A model generated the notes under the pieces. The model searched no databases and had not been told where the DNA came from. It worked only from the letters and a program-made list of their open reading frames with translations. Shown here piece by piece: positions 54,186-64,000 of a DNA stretch of 64,000 bases (its first letter is position 1; every line of letters begins with the position of its first letter). Both the position numbers and the translations under genes were made by a program. The DNA is from Alligator mississippiensis (Eukaryota; Chordata; Crocodylia; Alligatoridae): the NCBI RefSeq assembly GCF_030867095.1, contig NC_081832.1, positions 61,799,444 to 61,863,443 on the forward strand, written 5' to 3'.

Positions 54186-57100
54186 CCCTCCCTTTCAGCC
54201 TTTACATACTGCTGTAGGTTTTTGGTGTGTGCGTAGGGTGGGGTTCTTCCCTGAATTAAAAGTTCTACAATAATTTGAACCTCCATTTCCTGGTACCTTG
54301 GGGACACCTGGATGGGCGGGCACTTTGACGCAAAACTGAAACTAAACTCTCCCAGGATTACATTTCACTCTCATGGTACTAAAGGTACTTGCAGAAAGGA
54401 GCCCAATGCAGCCTAGAAAAAAAAGGCAACAGAGGCAGTTAATAGGATGGGGCTCAAGTTGCCATGTGATGATAGATGAGACAAACCTGGGTTATTTAGG
54501 ATGGAAACAGGAAGTGCTGGAAGGAGTGTGACGGTGCTATGCAAGCTGAGCAGGAGGATGAAAGCCGATCCATCCCACCCTTTCTATGCCATTCCCAAAT
54601 ACAAAAACTAAGGGATTGATGTGAAAGTTATAAATGACCAGCCAGTTTAGAGGCAATAAAAGGAAATGAGGTGTCCTGTAGCATGTAACCACCATGGGAC
54701 TTCATGGCCTCTCTGGACTCTGGAGCCAATGTATGTGGGTGTTTTTGTTTTTGTTTTTTTTTAAAGTAATATTTCTTTCTATAGCTAATAATAACATTTG
54801 AAGCCATGATGGTGACAACCACAGCTCCTGAGGCTGGGCATCCACAGTCCAGGATCTCTCAAAACTTCTCCCTGCCCTGTACAACATTGCGCAGTGGGTT
54901 GGAATGGCGCACTATGTTGGGTACCCTCAATATTCCTGATGGAGGCAGAGTATTCCAGACTAAGCAGGTGATAAGATGCATTCTGGTAGCTTGGATTTCC
55001 TGATATGCCCTCCTCTCAGTCCTTCATCTCTCGAAACAACTGTAAACGCTTGCTTTGTTGTCCCAATTCCTTCCCCAGATTCACAGGAAGTCCTGAAGGA
55101 CTGCTTCATGAGATGGACTGGTAACTCATTCTCATTCTGGAGGGTGGCTAGTCACACAAATCAACCCAGGCTGGATAGGGTAATGGGTCCTTTGTCTCTC
55201 TCTAAGCTTCACTCACATACAGAACCTCAGTAAACTATAGCTGAATCTTAGGCCTGGCTTGGATTAGTGCCACTTTTACTCTCACCCCTTCAACCACATG
55301 CAGTCACCTGCCCGTACTCATTTTAGAAATGGGCCTGGACCATCCACATCTGACCTTCCTCAATCCAGGAAATTAAGCTCCAGTTTGATTTGGCCTATTA
55401 TGGAGTTAGGTACCACTTTAACATACAGGTCCGAATTGCTACTCCCCCACTGCTCACAGGGACTTGATTCTGGAATTTGCTTCAAGCCCAATCAAGCAGC
55501 TCACACAGCATAAGAATCCCCTAACCAAAATACTGAAGTAGGACCTTTTGTTTAGGCAAGAAGTAACCCCTCCTTGGCCCATCCTAGCCCCTGAAAGGCA
55601 CAGGAGATGCTTTGAATGTCCAGAAATCCTAGGTTCAGAGATTAACACCCTGCTCATGAGCTATGCCTGTGTGGTGCAGCATGATCTGGACCATGGAGCA
55701 GCACTGGAAACCTTGCCTTGCCATACAATGTTCCTGCTCCCTGTCCTAGAAGCTAGAGCCCCTGTTGGATCCACTACCCCCATCCCTGGCCTTCCCTACC
55801 CCCAGGCAGAGTGCATTAGGCTCTACGGTGCACCCCCTGTACCATGGACAGGTACCAGCTCTCCAGTGTCTGTGACCCTTCAGAACAAGAAGAGTTTGGG
55901 GCTTTCATCCCAGCCTCATAGTGGAGGTGACAGTACCATAAGCCAGTTCCCAGAAACCTTGCCTCCTACTCCGCTGCGAAGCCTGAGACAGCCTGAAAAA
56001 CTGGTTTTTGTGCTGCAGCCAGCACTGCTGTGCCGTTGCTATGTTTTGCCATGGGTAAGCAAGGCCCATTTCTCATTTCGGGCAGTGACGTGAGCTGTGT
56101 AAATCTGGAACTGGTTAACATGGGCCACAGCATTCCAGAGAGAGCTTCTCCTCTGAGTTCCTGTTTGGCTGAGCAGCATGCACACTAGCCAGCTTCTCGC
56201 ATTCCTCTCCCAGCACCCAGCTAGCAGGGCTGCAAGAAAGCCAGCAGAAGAAAGCGCAGCAGTTGGTTCAAACTGCAGAGGGTTCCCGATGTCCTGGAGA
56301 ACAGTTGGGTCAGATATGGGGGGTCCAAAGGGCCATGCTTGGATCCGATTCAGAACCTTCCCTCTGTCTCCAGGGAAGGAGAATGTTTTCTAAGAGACAA
56401 AGTGGAAGACTGAGGCTTCACCTATTTTCATTTCTTTGTAGGCAAATCAACTAAAACCTTGGTTGGGTCTTGGCATCCTCCTCTTCCAAGTGGGAACAGC
56501 AATCATGGCCTCTTTCACAGGAGGCCTGGAGGACCAACTGAGGAATATAGCATGTGCTGAGATCTGCAGATGGAAGGTGTACTGGACTGTGAAGGAGTGC
56601 AGCCTTTGGTCTTAAGAAGCCAGTAATAAATAAAAAGGGCTGGCCTACATTGTAACACAAATCTCATGAACCTCCTCTGTAGCAGAAGCATGCAATGCTC
56701 AAGAGTGTATGGTAAAAGCTTCAATCTTTTCCATCTTCTTCCTTGGGAGTGGAGGCTCCACAGAAATGGAAGGCATGACCTAGTGGAAGGAATCATTAAT
56801 GTCAGGATCATTAGTAAATCTCTGCATATTGCCCTGCTCCTGGTGAACCAGCCCAGCACCAGCTTCCTGAGATATGGAGACTAAGGCATGGGGGCAGGAG
56901 GGTTTTTCAAGGGCTCACTTCACACTGCCGCTGTATTAAGAGCTTTGTTCTTTTTCCACCCCCTTTTGCCAGCTCCTTCTTTATAAGGAGAAATGTAGGG
57001 GCTGCTGCTGCTGACCAAAGTCTTGCTGGGATTGCACAAACGCTAAGCTCTGTTGTGTTTGTGGCTGGTTTTCGCCAACGTTACTAGGGTACCAGGAGTG

Positions 57101-58489
57101 ACTAATTCTCTCTGAACTTTCAGTTTCAGCCTCAAGCACTATATTTCTAAAGAACCTGGGATCTGGGGTAGAACTTGCAGACAGCTGGGAGCCGCATCAA
57201 TCTGCGGCATGCACACATAGATTGCTCTAATATTCTGCAGTGCTTTCTTGCACTTTTAGGATGTACTGCAGGGTTCAACCTGCCACTTGCTGAGGCCACT
57301 TTGGGACTCAAAAAGGAGATCTGGAAAGAGGCATTCACCTGCCTGCTCCTTTCATTGTGGCTTTAAAATAACAACAGGAATGCTGTAACAGAAAAATGAT
57401 GAACATCCTCGTGCGGTCTGTTTTAAGAAGTATAATAGAGAGCTGATTGCTTCCAGAAGGAAGATGATAATCCTTTTATATAACAGCTTATATTTTCAAA
57501 TCACTCCTTGGACACTAACTCTTTAATCCACAATCACTGAATAAGAAATGCAAGATGTACACCTGCCCAGTGGGATTGGTACACCTGCCTTCTGTGTCTG
57601 GGGAACATGGAATCTATCTGCATTTTAGGTCAATGAACCCATAACATCCACTTTTCTGCTTTCCTATGACCTGAAGGGTGCAGAAAAGTCTTGATGATAC
57701 CAGCATGCCTCTTTGCTGTCCTATGCACTTGGAATACCCGGAGAGGCTGGGGCTCAAACACATTGGAAAAGTACAGCAAGTGCAAGAGGTCACCAGACTA
57801 ATGCTTTTGGGAGGAGTTTGCTTCCCCATCTCATGTGAAAAGAAATGTACAGCTGGAAGTCTGCCATGGAAATGGGTTTCAATAATAGCCGGAGCTCCCT
57901 GAGGGACTCTCCTGGAGACCAACTCATGTGATGGATGGGGGGGCAAGGAGGGAGGAGAGGGGTGACGTGCCAGATCCTTGCTCAGTTATGAATGGAATGT
58001 CTCTAGCTCCCTTCAGGAACTCTGTGTTCCTTCCTGAGATATTAACGTCACCAGCTCCCTGCAAGGAGCACAGGCAGGAAAGCTCGCACTGCCCTTCTGG
58101 TTCCCACCCTCCTTTGCGCTAGATCCTGTTTTCTTGACCCCACATAAACAATTCCTCCTTTCAGAAGCAGGAGGTGAGGGAAATGAATGGAACAATGGCA
58201 ACAGGTTGCCCAGTCTAGGCTGATTACCAGCTAAAGCGATTAGCTCCCAAGCCCAGCTGCTCTCGCAGTCCAAGCGGCAACAAGGACAAGCTGGTTCTCA
58301 GGAGAGGCAATTGCACTGGGGCATAAATACTGCAGGTCTTGTCAGTGAAGGGTCTTTTCCTTTTGCTTGGACATCTGGTGGTATGGGGAAACCACCAACA
58401 CTAATGGGTTTGTATGATCAACCACTGAAGACCAATGTCTCTGTCACCTGCTACAGTGGCATAGCAAACCCCTTCTAGTGTAGGCAAGG
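54186..58489. other. Long unique stretch, no gene recognised
   Basis: Contains a 181-codon plus-strand frame (55548-56093), the longest in the window outside transposable elements and the GC-rich areas. It has no recognised domain, no CpG island and no clear splice framework, so I leave it uncalled. Confidence 0.4.
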
Positions 58490-58833
58490 CCCTAGGTCAG
58501 GGGTTGTCAACCAGGGGTATGTGTACCCCTGGGGTACTTGGAAAGGGGCTAGGGGGTACGCGTGGGCATGCAAGGATGGAGCGCCACCACCCTGTGCTGC
58601 CGCCTCCCAGAAGCAGGGCTTGGGAGGAGGGGGCTGAGGGTAGTGGCGCCCCTCTGTGGGCTGCACAGGCACTGCCCAGACGAAGGGGGCTGGAGCTTGC
58701 ATGCAGCCATCGCCATCCACCACCCTGAGCTGCTGTGTGCAAGCCCTCTTCACCCCCCACCCCTGCACCTCGCCAGAGGTGTACCTAGAAAGGGTACACT
58801 CCTTAAAAAAGGTTGAAAACTCCTGCCCTAGGT
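58490..58833. mobile_element. hAT-type MITE F (328 bp), perfect 8-bp TSD
   Basis: The element is 58498-58825, with ends CAGGGGTTGTCAACC and, inverted, CAGGAGTTTTCAACC. It is flanked by a perfect CCCTAGGT duplication (58490-58497 and 58826-58833). The GC-rich centre has no coding capacity for transposase. Confidence 0.93.
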
Positions 58834-60598
58834 AAATAGCTCCTGTCCCTTTATTTGACAGCTGAATCCAGCTTCTGCCAATTCATCCCAGTTACTCTGT
58901 AAATCACAGTGTTTCATTCTTCTCTATGAAGGCCATATTTTACCCATTAGGGGAGGAGCCCCGGTGCACAGTTCTGCACTGTTATCATTTCATTCATTAT
59001 AGTGGAAGCCAGACCAGACAGGGCCCCACTTGTTCAGACACTGAACAAACAACAGGGGCTCCTGCCCCAAAGAACAAGTCCAGGTGCCACTATGCACTTG
59101 TAGCACCACTGGGCAGAAGGAATGGTGCTCTGCGCCCACAGCTGTGAGCCCACCAAAAACATCATAGATGACAAACTAAACAGACAATGGTTTCATAGAG
59201 GAATAATGTCTAGAGCGAAGACTACTGCTGGGTGCTTGGAATGAGTCACAGTAAGACCCTCATAAGCTGAGGGAGCTAGTTTTTTTAAGAGATCTACAAA
59301 CAGAAGTAATCCAAAGAGCTGGAAGTCTGTCCACTACAGCTGTGTCTCTTGCCCCTGTAGGGACTCTTCCAGTGCAGCTGTCCTCTCCATTGCCCCCAGT
59401 GCAACCACCCATGTTGTGGGCACTGTCTCACTGAAGCCACACTCTTCTCTGGTCTCTCCATCGCTCCTGCTCCCTGCACTGGTAGTGCATCCTGTGGGCA
59501 CTCCCTCATGCAGAAGCTTCTGCAGATTGGTTAGCAAACTTAGTGGGTAGGACAGCAATAGGCTTTTTATAGAGCACAAGGCTCTGGACATTACTGACAG
59601 GCCCCTGTGTCCTGGGTCCTGTTTGACTGCACAGCAAGAGGTAGCAGCGGCTCACACGGCTTGGGAAGAGGATAAACATACCACAGCGTCCACCAGGCAA
59701 CAGGGCAAACAGTCGAGCATGTCTGTAAACAGAACCATGGCCCCATCATTCCTGACAAGTGACTGTACAGTTGGCAATGGCTGCGCTATGGAGGCAGAGC
59801 AGGCTGAGCCGTCCAGGTTGCTCTTCCTGCACACCCGTCCCTGGCTGGAAGGACCAAGCCAAGCATTTCACATGCAAACCATCCACCCCCTACAAGGAGT
59901 GTCTTTGGGGAGGGGGCCCAAAGTTGTGTGCACAGCTATCATCAGCCAGCATGGCTTCAAGGGGGGGCGGGGGGGGCGCAGAATGAGGACTGGAACTACA
60001 AGTTGGGGCTGCAGGCCAGCCTGCGATACATCACAGGAGATGTGTGACGGTGCAGGTCTGGAGGAGAGAGAATCTTGGACTACAGGGCACTGGCAACTTT
60101 GGGGGAGATGGGGCACAGAATGGGAATAACTGTCCATAGATAATGCAGTTATAAAATGGGCCTGGTTCTCCTCTCCCTCATTCCACGTGAAGTCGTTTAC
60201 CTGGGCACAATGGTACAGCCAACTTAGGGTCCACTGCTGACCTTGTGGTGTCACAGCACAAGGGACAAGGCAGTAGGGAATCAGGATTAATAGAATCTAA
60301 GGACCAGAAAGCCTTTTAGGGGAGTGATATGATCATTCAGGAGGAGGGAAAACAAAGATGAGGTCAATTAAAAAAGCAGCCGTGGTGGACTTTATCCCTT
60401 CCATGGACACAGGTTGAAGTTGGCATGGAATTCAGAAACTCAGATGCAAAGAGACGGTCAGCTTGTTAAAACTGCAAGAGGGGATAAGAGGGGAAATGGC
60501 TCTTTGGGAGTCAGTCTGGCTGTCAGTTTTATGGATTCTCATCTGAGTGTGCACAAGCACCTCAGTGCCTATGAAAAGGTACTGTAAGAAAGAAACTC
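58834..60598. other. No gene or classified repeat
   Basis: A 168-codon plus-strand frame (59623-60129) has no recognisable domain and overlaps minus-strand frames of similar length. Not called. Confidence 0.45.
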
Positions 60599-60599
60599 T

Positions 60600-60753
60600 A
60601 AGGGTATGTCTACCCTGCAGTATAATGTAGCAGTACCCAAATAGGTTTTAAATTAGTTAGCTGGGATACTAGCACCAGTTTTGGCACAGCAGCATAGAGT
60701 TCAACACAGGCTAATTTATCTTAATTGACTATGGATGCAGCATAGACATATCC
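60600..60753 (+). mobile_element. MITE, ATGTCTA-end family
   Basis: The left end AGGGTATGTCTACCCTGCAG is mirrored by the right end, whose complement reads GGATATGTCTATGCTGCATC. The interior shares GCAGCATAGAGTTCAACAC with 12905-13175. Confidence 0.6.
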
Positions 60754-61099
60754 AGGCAAGTACAAGCTCTCCAGGGAGATACTGACCCTCAATAACCATA
60801 TAGTCTTTCACATTGCCAATGCAGGTGGATATGGGCTAGGGGGAACATGCAACAAGGAGCTAAAGTTCAGTGGGATTTAACAGTCCAAAAGAAATGTTCT
60901 GATCAGGAATTGCATCCTCAGCCACTGACCCATCTTCAGCTTCCTGCAAACATGCCCCAGGCTTTGATCCTGAGCAACAGCTTGATGTTACTGAGCTTCT
61001 GAGAAATAAGAATAACCTGTCAGCTGAGATCAATGGCCTCTTCCCTGCCATTCAGAAATCAATCATTTCCCTATTAAAGTTGAACATAAGCCTAGAAGC
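60754..61099. other. No gene or classified repeat
   Basis: Nothing recognised. Confidence 0.5.
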
Positions 61100-61260
61100 A
61101 AGGAATCCCCATGTTCTAATCCTTCTTTGACTTCCTCTTTGGACTTGGACAAGTCATAACCTCTCTGGAGTCAGTTTCCATGTATGTGAAATGGGGGCAG
61201 TACTTCCCTAGATCACTGGGACTGTAAGGAAAGATTGTCTATACATCGCTAAGTATAGGA
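61100..61260 (+). repeat. MIR/CORE-SINE fragment
   Basis: TTGGACAAGTCATAACCTCT, GTTTCCATGTATGTGAAATG and GGGGCAGTACTTCCCTAG follow the forward MIR core. Confidence 0.7.
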
Positions 61261-61329
61261 CACTCATATCTTCATTCCAGCTGTAGCCCTGCATTCCACT
61301 CTCTTGCTCCCCTAAAGGTCATTCATTTG

Positions 61330-62345
61330 AATGGCTTCACCAAGCTCTACTATCTCCGTTGCTGAGTCCCCTTCTCCAGCCATCACACCTGGTCTCATGC
61401 AACTGCAGCTATCAGCTGACCACCACAGCCCTTCTGTGACATCCAGTCCATCAGCACTGATGACTTTTTGTCTATCCTACGCCCTCTGCTCCTCTTCTCC
61501 CATTATTGTGATTGTTGATTTTCTCCATTCTTCACCTCCCTTCACCATTGGCTTTCACACCCTTCCCTTCCAACACAAGGTTCACCTGCTAACCTCCAGC
61601 CCAAGTTCATGTACAGGATCTCCTCCTTCTGCTCCTGTTCCTGTGCAGTGGAATGTCTGTGGCAGAAATCCTATGGTCGGGCTGGCTTCCTCCACTACAA
61701 ATTCTGTATCTCCTTCAGTTCTGCCCTCTCCTAATCGTACAATTCTATTTCCCTATCTTAACTGAACCCCATTCCTGCAATCCAAATGTCTGACTCGCAC
61801 CTCAAGCCCTTTCTACACCTTCCTGTCGCCACTTCTCCCTCTACACAGGATCTCACGGACTTTTTCCAAGAGGAAGCTGATAAAAATAAGGATGACCTTC
61901 CTCCATCCCTCAACTAGCCTTCCTCTGCCCTCCCTGCAACCTCCTCTCCTCTTGCTCTCATCACAAACAGAAGCTTCTCTTCTGTTCTCCCCGTCTAACC
62001 TTTCCACGTGCCCCAGTGACACTATCCCATCTCCTGAACCTCTGTAGCACCCACTCTCATTCCTTCCCTTACTCTTCTCCTAGACCTCTCACTCTCCTTC
62101 TCTTCACAACACAAACATGCTTTGGTCTCATCTTACAAACCCCAGCTTCAAGCCTACTTGCCCCATCCTTCTTCACATATCTTTGTCAGGAATCCTACAA
62201 AAATTTGATAGCTAATCACCTCCTTCGTGCCTGTTTCTCTCTACTCCCCCAATTTTTGAACCATCGGATGTCTCTAGCCTTATATATAGATTGCAAGTTG
62301 AACACAAATGATAATAATAAGTTATTGTTGTCATTAGATCATTAA
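61330..62345 (+). repeat. Degenerate L2-like LINE stretch (tentative)
   Basis: The pyrimidine-rich sequence translates, with many stops and shifts, to pieces such as DFFQEEADK (near 61858-61884) and a later block near 62115-62180 reminiscent of the region before the RT palm of L2-type LINEs ('…F.KHALV.P…'). It ends in an AATAATAATAA-like run near 62310. The similarity is judged by eye and weak. Confidence 0.35.
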
Positions 62346-62744
62346 GTCTGGAAACAAGCCACTACAGAATTTTCCCACCCCTTGCAGTTACTTCCCTAAT
62401 GCGTTCCAGCACAGCACTATTTTCAGGAAAACTTTATGGATTGGATTTTCAAAAGCATGATTGATTGCTTTTGATTATTGATCTAGTAGTTGCCACTGAA
62501 GGAAATGGCAAAACTCTCATTGACTTCAATGGGAACAAATATTCAAGTCAGTAGTGAGTTGTTTAAAAAATTCCACCTTGAAAATTTATTGCATATTCCA
62601 TTAGACAAGAACTGGTGGATTTGTGCTCTGCCCGTACAGCATACTCTGCTTTTCACCAAGGGTAACAATATTTCACCCTTCTATTGCTCTTTACAGAAGT
62701 GTCTCAAAGTAATCTTATGCTCATGAACTAATTAACCCCTAGAA
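62346..62744. other. No gene; short palindromic repeat word
   Basis: TCATTGACTTCAATGGGAAC at 62518-62537 contains the palindrome CATTGACTTCAATG. This phrase is frequent in reptile and bird interspersed repeats. The rest is unclassified. Confidence 0.4.
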
Positions 62745-62890
62745 CATGAGCATAGTGGCAGTATTATTTTAATTCTATAGAGAAGTAAGCTGAGGCATGG
62801 AGAGGGAAATGATTTACAAAAGTAAAACACAATTATTAGAAAAATCCAGAGGTCTTAGCTCCCAGTCATCTACTCTCCATTAGATCATGC
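62745..62890 (-). repeat. MIR/CORE-SINE fragment
   Basis: GAGAAGTAAGCTGAGGCATG, GAGAGGGAAATGATTTAC and GGTCTTAGCTCCCAGTCATC follow the complement of MIR. Confidence 0.65.
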
Positions 62891-62984
62891 TTCTTTCTAC
62901 AGCTACTTCCTACTTTCTACAAAAAAATTATATACTCTCTCTCCCACCTTCTATAATTTACCCTGGATGCCTTTCTAAAAAGCC

Positions 62985-63080
62985 TGCTCTCATTCAGTCA
63001 GAAGCATGGTTTGTATTATGCAAAATGTCAGACTGGATAATCAAAATAGTGTCTTCTGGCATTAAAAATCTGTGCGTCTT
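62985..63080 (+). repeat. L3/CR1-like LINE 3' tail
   Basis: TGTCAGACTGGATAATCAAA, then GTGTCTTCTGGCATTAAAAA and TCTGTG, match the (…GTCAGACTAGATGATCATAATGGTCCCTTCTGGCCTTAAAATCTATG) tail of L3/CR1-like LINEs. Confidence 0.7.
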
Positions 63081-64000
63081 TACAGCTGCTGCCATTAGCA
63101 ACAAGGAAAAGTCAGCTAGCTCGAGACCGGCAAACTGAGTTTGATAGTCTCCTACAAACAGAGCAAATTCCCTTTCTAATTCTATTATTCACTCCTTTCT
63201 TGTGTGGTTTGGTGTTAGTTGGAAGGGAAGTGTTGCAGTTAGTTGTTAGCTGGAAGGGAGGCAGTTCTCTATAAGCAGGCAGTATTAAATCAGGCCTGAT
63301 CAGAAATTACTAAGTGGAAAATTTTCTTCCAGTCTCAGAAGACCACACTTCTCCAAAACAGCATCTCACAGGAAAACCTGTCACCTGTCTTGTTTTAGGA
63401 CAGAATTTTTGGACACAACAAGTATTTCAACTTAGAGAAAAACCTTCCTAGGTTAGGCATGGGGGACCTTTCCTACTTGGACCAGTCTCAGTCTTAGGGT
63501 CTTATGGGTGTGTGCTTCAGGCACCGAATTAGTGAGCAATATTATAAGTGTTGAGTGGCTCCTATAGTAGATTTGAAGAATATTATCCTGAAAATATTAT
63601 TTAAGTACTTAGAAACAAGAATGGTGGATTCTTGGACACTTTCAAGAAACAACATACTGTATTCAGATTATTTAATTTAAAAACTCTGGCAGCCTGTTAA
63701 TCAGTGCTGAGAAAAAGCTAAAAACTTCAGAGAGACACTCCCAAATGCAGGCATGTTGGTTGCATTGGCAAAACCCACAGCTGCCTGGAAAAAATGGGGG
63801 GTCTCACTGCTGTACAAGTCACACGTGTAACTTATACTTGCAGTATAGGTTGCTACATTTACCAGTTAGGCCCTCAGTGGACAGTTGCCTGGAAATCTGG
63901 CCTGTCGCCTTTGGGAGCAGAAGCAGAACAGAAAACTACCTTATTTTGTGAATGTTCTGTACCTACTGCACTGGAGCCCTCATCTCACCTGGGGCCTCTC
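63081..64000. other. No gene or classified repeat
   Basis: Nothing recognised. A small near-duplication, TTAGTTGGAAGGGA / TTAGCTGGAAGGGA, occurs at 63217 and 63247. Confidence 0.5.

Noticed and set aside
55548-56093. 181-codon plus-strand open frame
   Set aside because: No recognised domain, no CpG island or splice context, and ordinary composition; about what chance allows in 64 kb.
59623-60129. 168-codon plus-strand open frame
   Set aside because: Overlaps minus-strand frames of similar size. No domain or splice evidence.
61331-61765. 144-codon Ser/Pro-rich frame
   Set aside because: Low-complexity translation of a pyrimidine-rich stretch that looks like a decayed LINE.
1-64000. CRISPR array, tRNA, rRNA or bacterial/phage genes
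   Set aside because: No regularly spaced repeats, cloverleaf-like genes or dense prokaryotic coding. The repeats are all of vertebrate interspersed type.

Overview
The window reads as non-coding DNA from a vertebrate nuclear genome, most likely a crocodilian and less likely a turtle. The reasons are: abundant CR1 LINEs with a short (ACTATGAA)-type tail, older L3/CR1-like and MIR/CORE-SINE copies, many non-autonomous hAT elements, a Penelope-like remnant, a single CpG island, and no dense open reading frames. There are no operons, rRNA, tRNA or CRISPR arrays. Almost every long open frame is a shadow of a transposable element or of GC-rich sequence.

The only host gene feature I trust is one first coding exon on the minus strand (32058-32124) inside a CpG island (about 31960-32410). 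It encodes a short N-terminus beginning Met-Gly-Asn-Ala-Glu-Ser, a typical N-myristoylation start, and ends at a canonical GTGAGT donor. The rest of that gene must lie toward lower coordinates, probably beyond the window or in small exons I could not recognise. The gene is not identified. A second, much weaker exon candidate (37845-37967, plus) is listed with low confidence.

Layout. 1-10 kb: three hAT elements (one a 1.47-kb foldback), a solo LTR nested in a palindromic MITE, and a Penelope-like (GIY-YIG) fragment. 10-20 kb: old L3/CR1-like LINE pieces, MIRs and unique sequence. 20-26 kb: a Tigger/pogo-like element, an unclassified repeat (R1), a CR1 RT fragment and another hAT. 26-32 kb: mostly unique sequence leading to the CpG island. 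32-47 kb: the CR1-rich part, with a 3-kb CR1 carrying endonuclease and RT (37990-41059), two other large RT fragments, several tails, hAT insertions and a second copy of R1. 47-54 kb: unique DNA, a hAT, and two solo LTRs of one GC-rich family, each with a perfect 5-bp target duplication. 54-64 kb: mostly unique, with one hAT, MIRs and a degenerate L2-like stretch.

The clearest structure is the layering of mobile elements. Target-site duplications can be read directly for seven hAT elements and for the LTRs. The nesting gives relative ages: MITE before LTR at two places, and CR1 before hAT at one. I did not find a convincing new functional system. The best candidates for follow-up are the unidentified myristoylated first exon, the hairpin shared by three hAT elements, the LTR family with an internal variable repeat, and an inverted pair of about 170-bp sequences, one of which flanks the CpG island.
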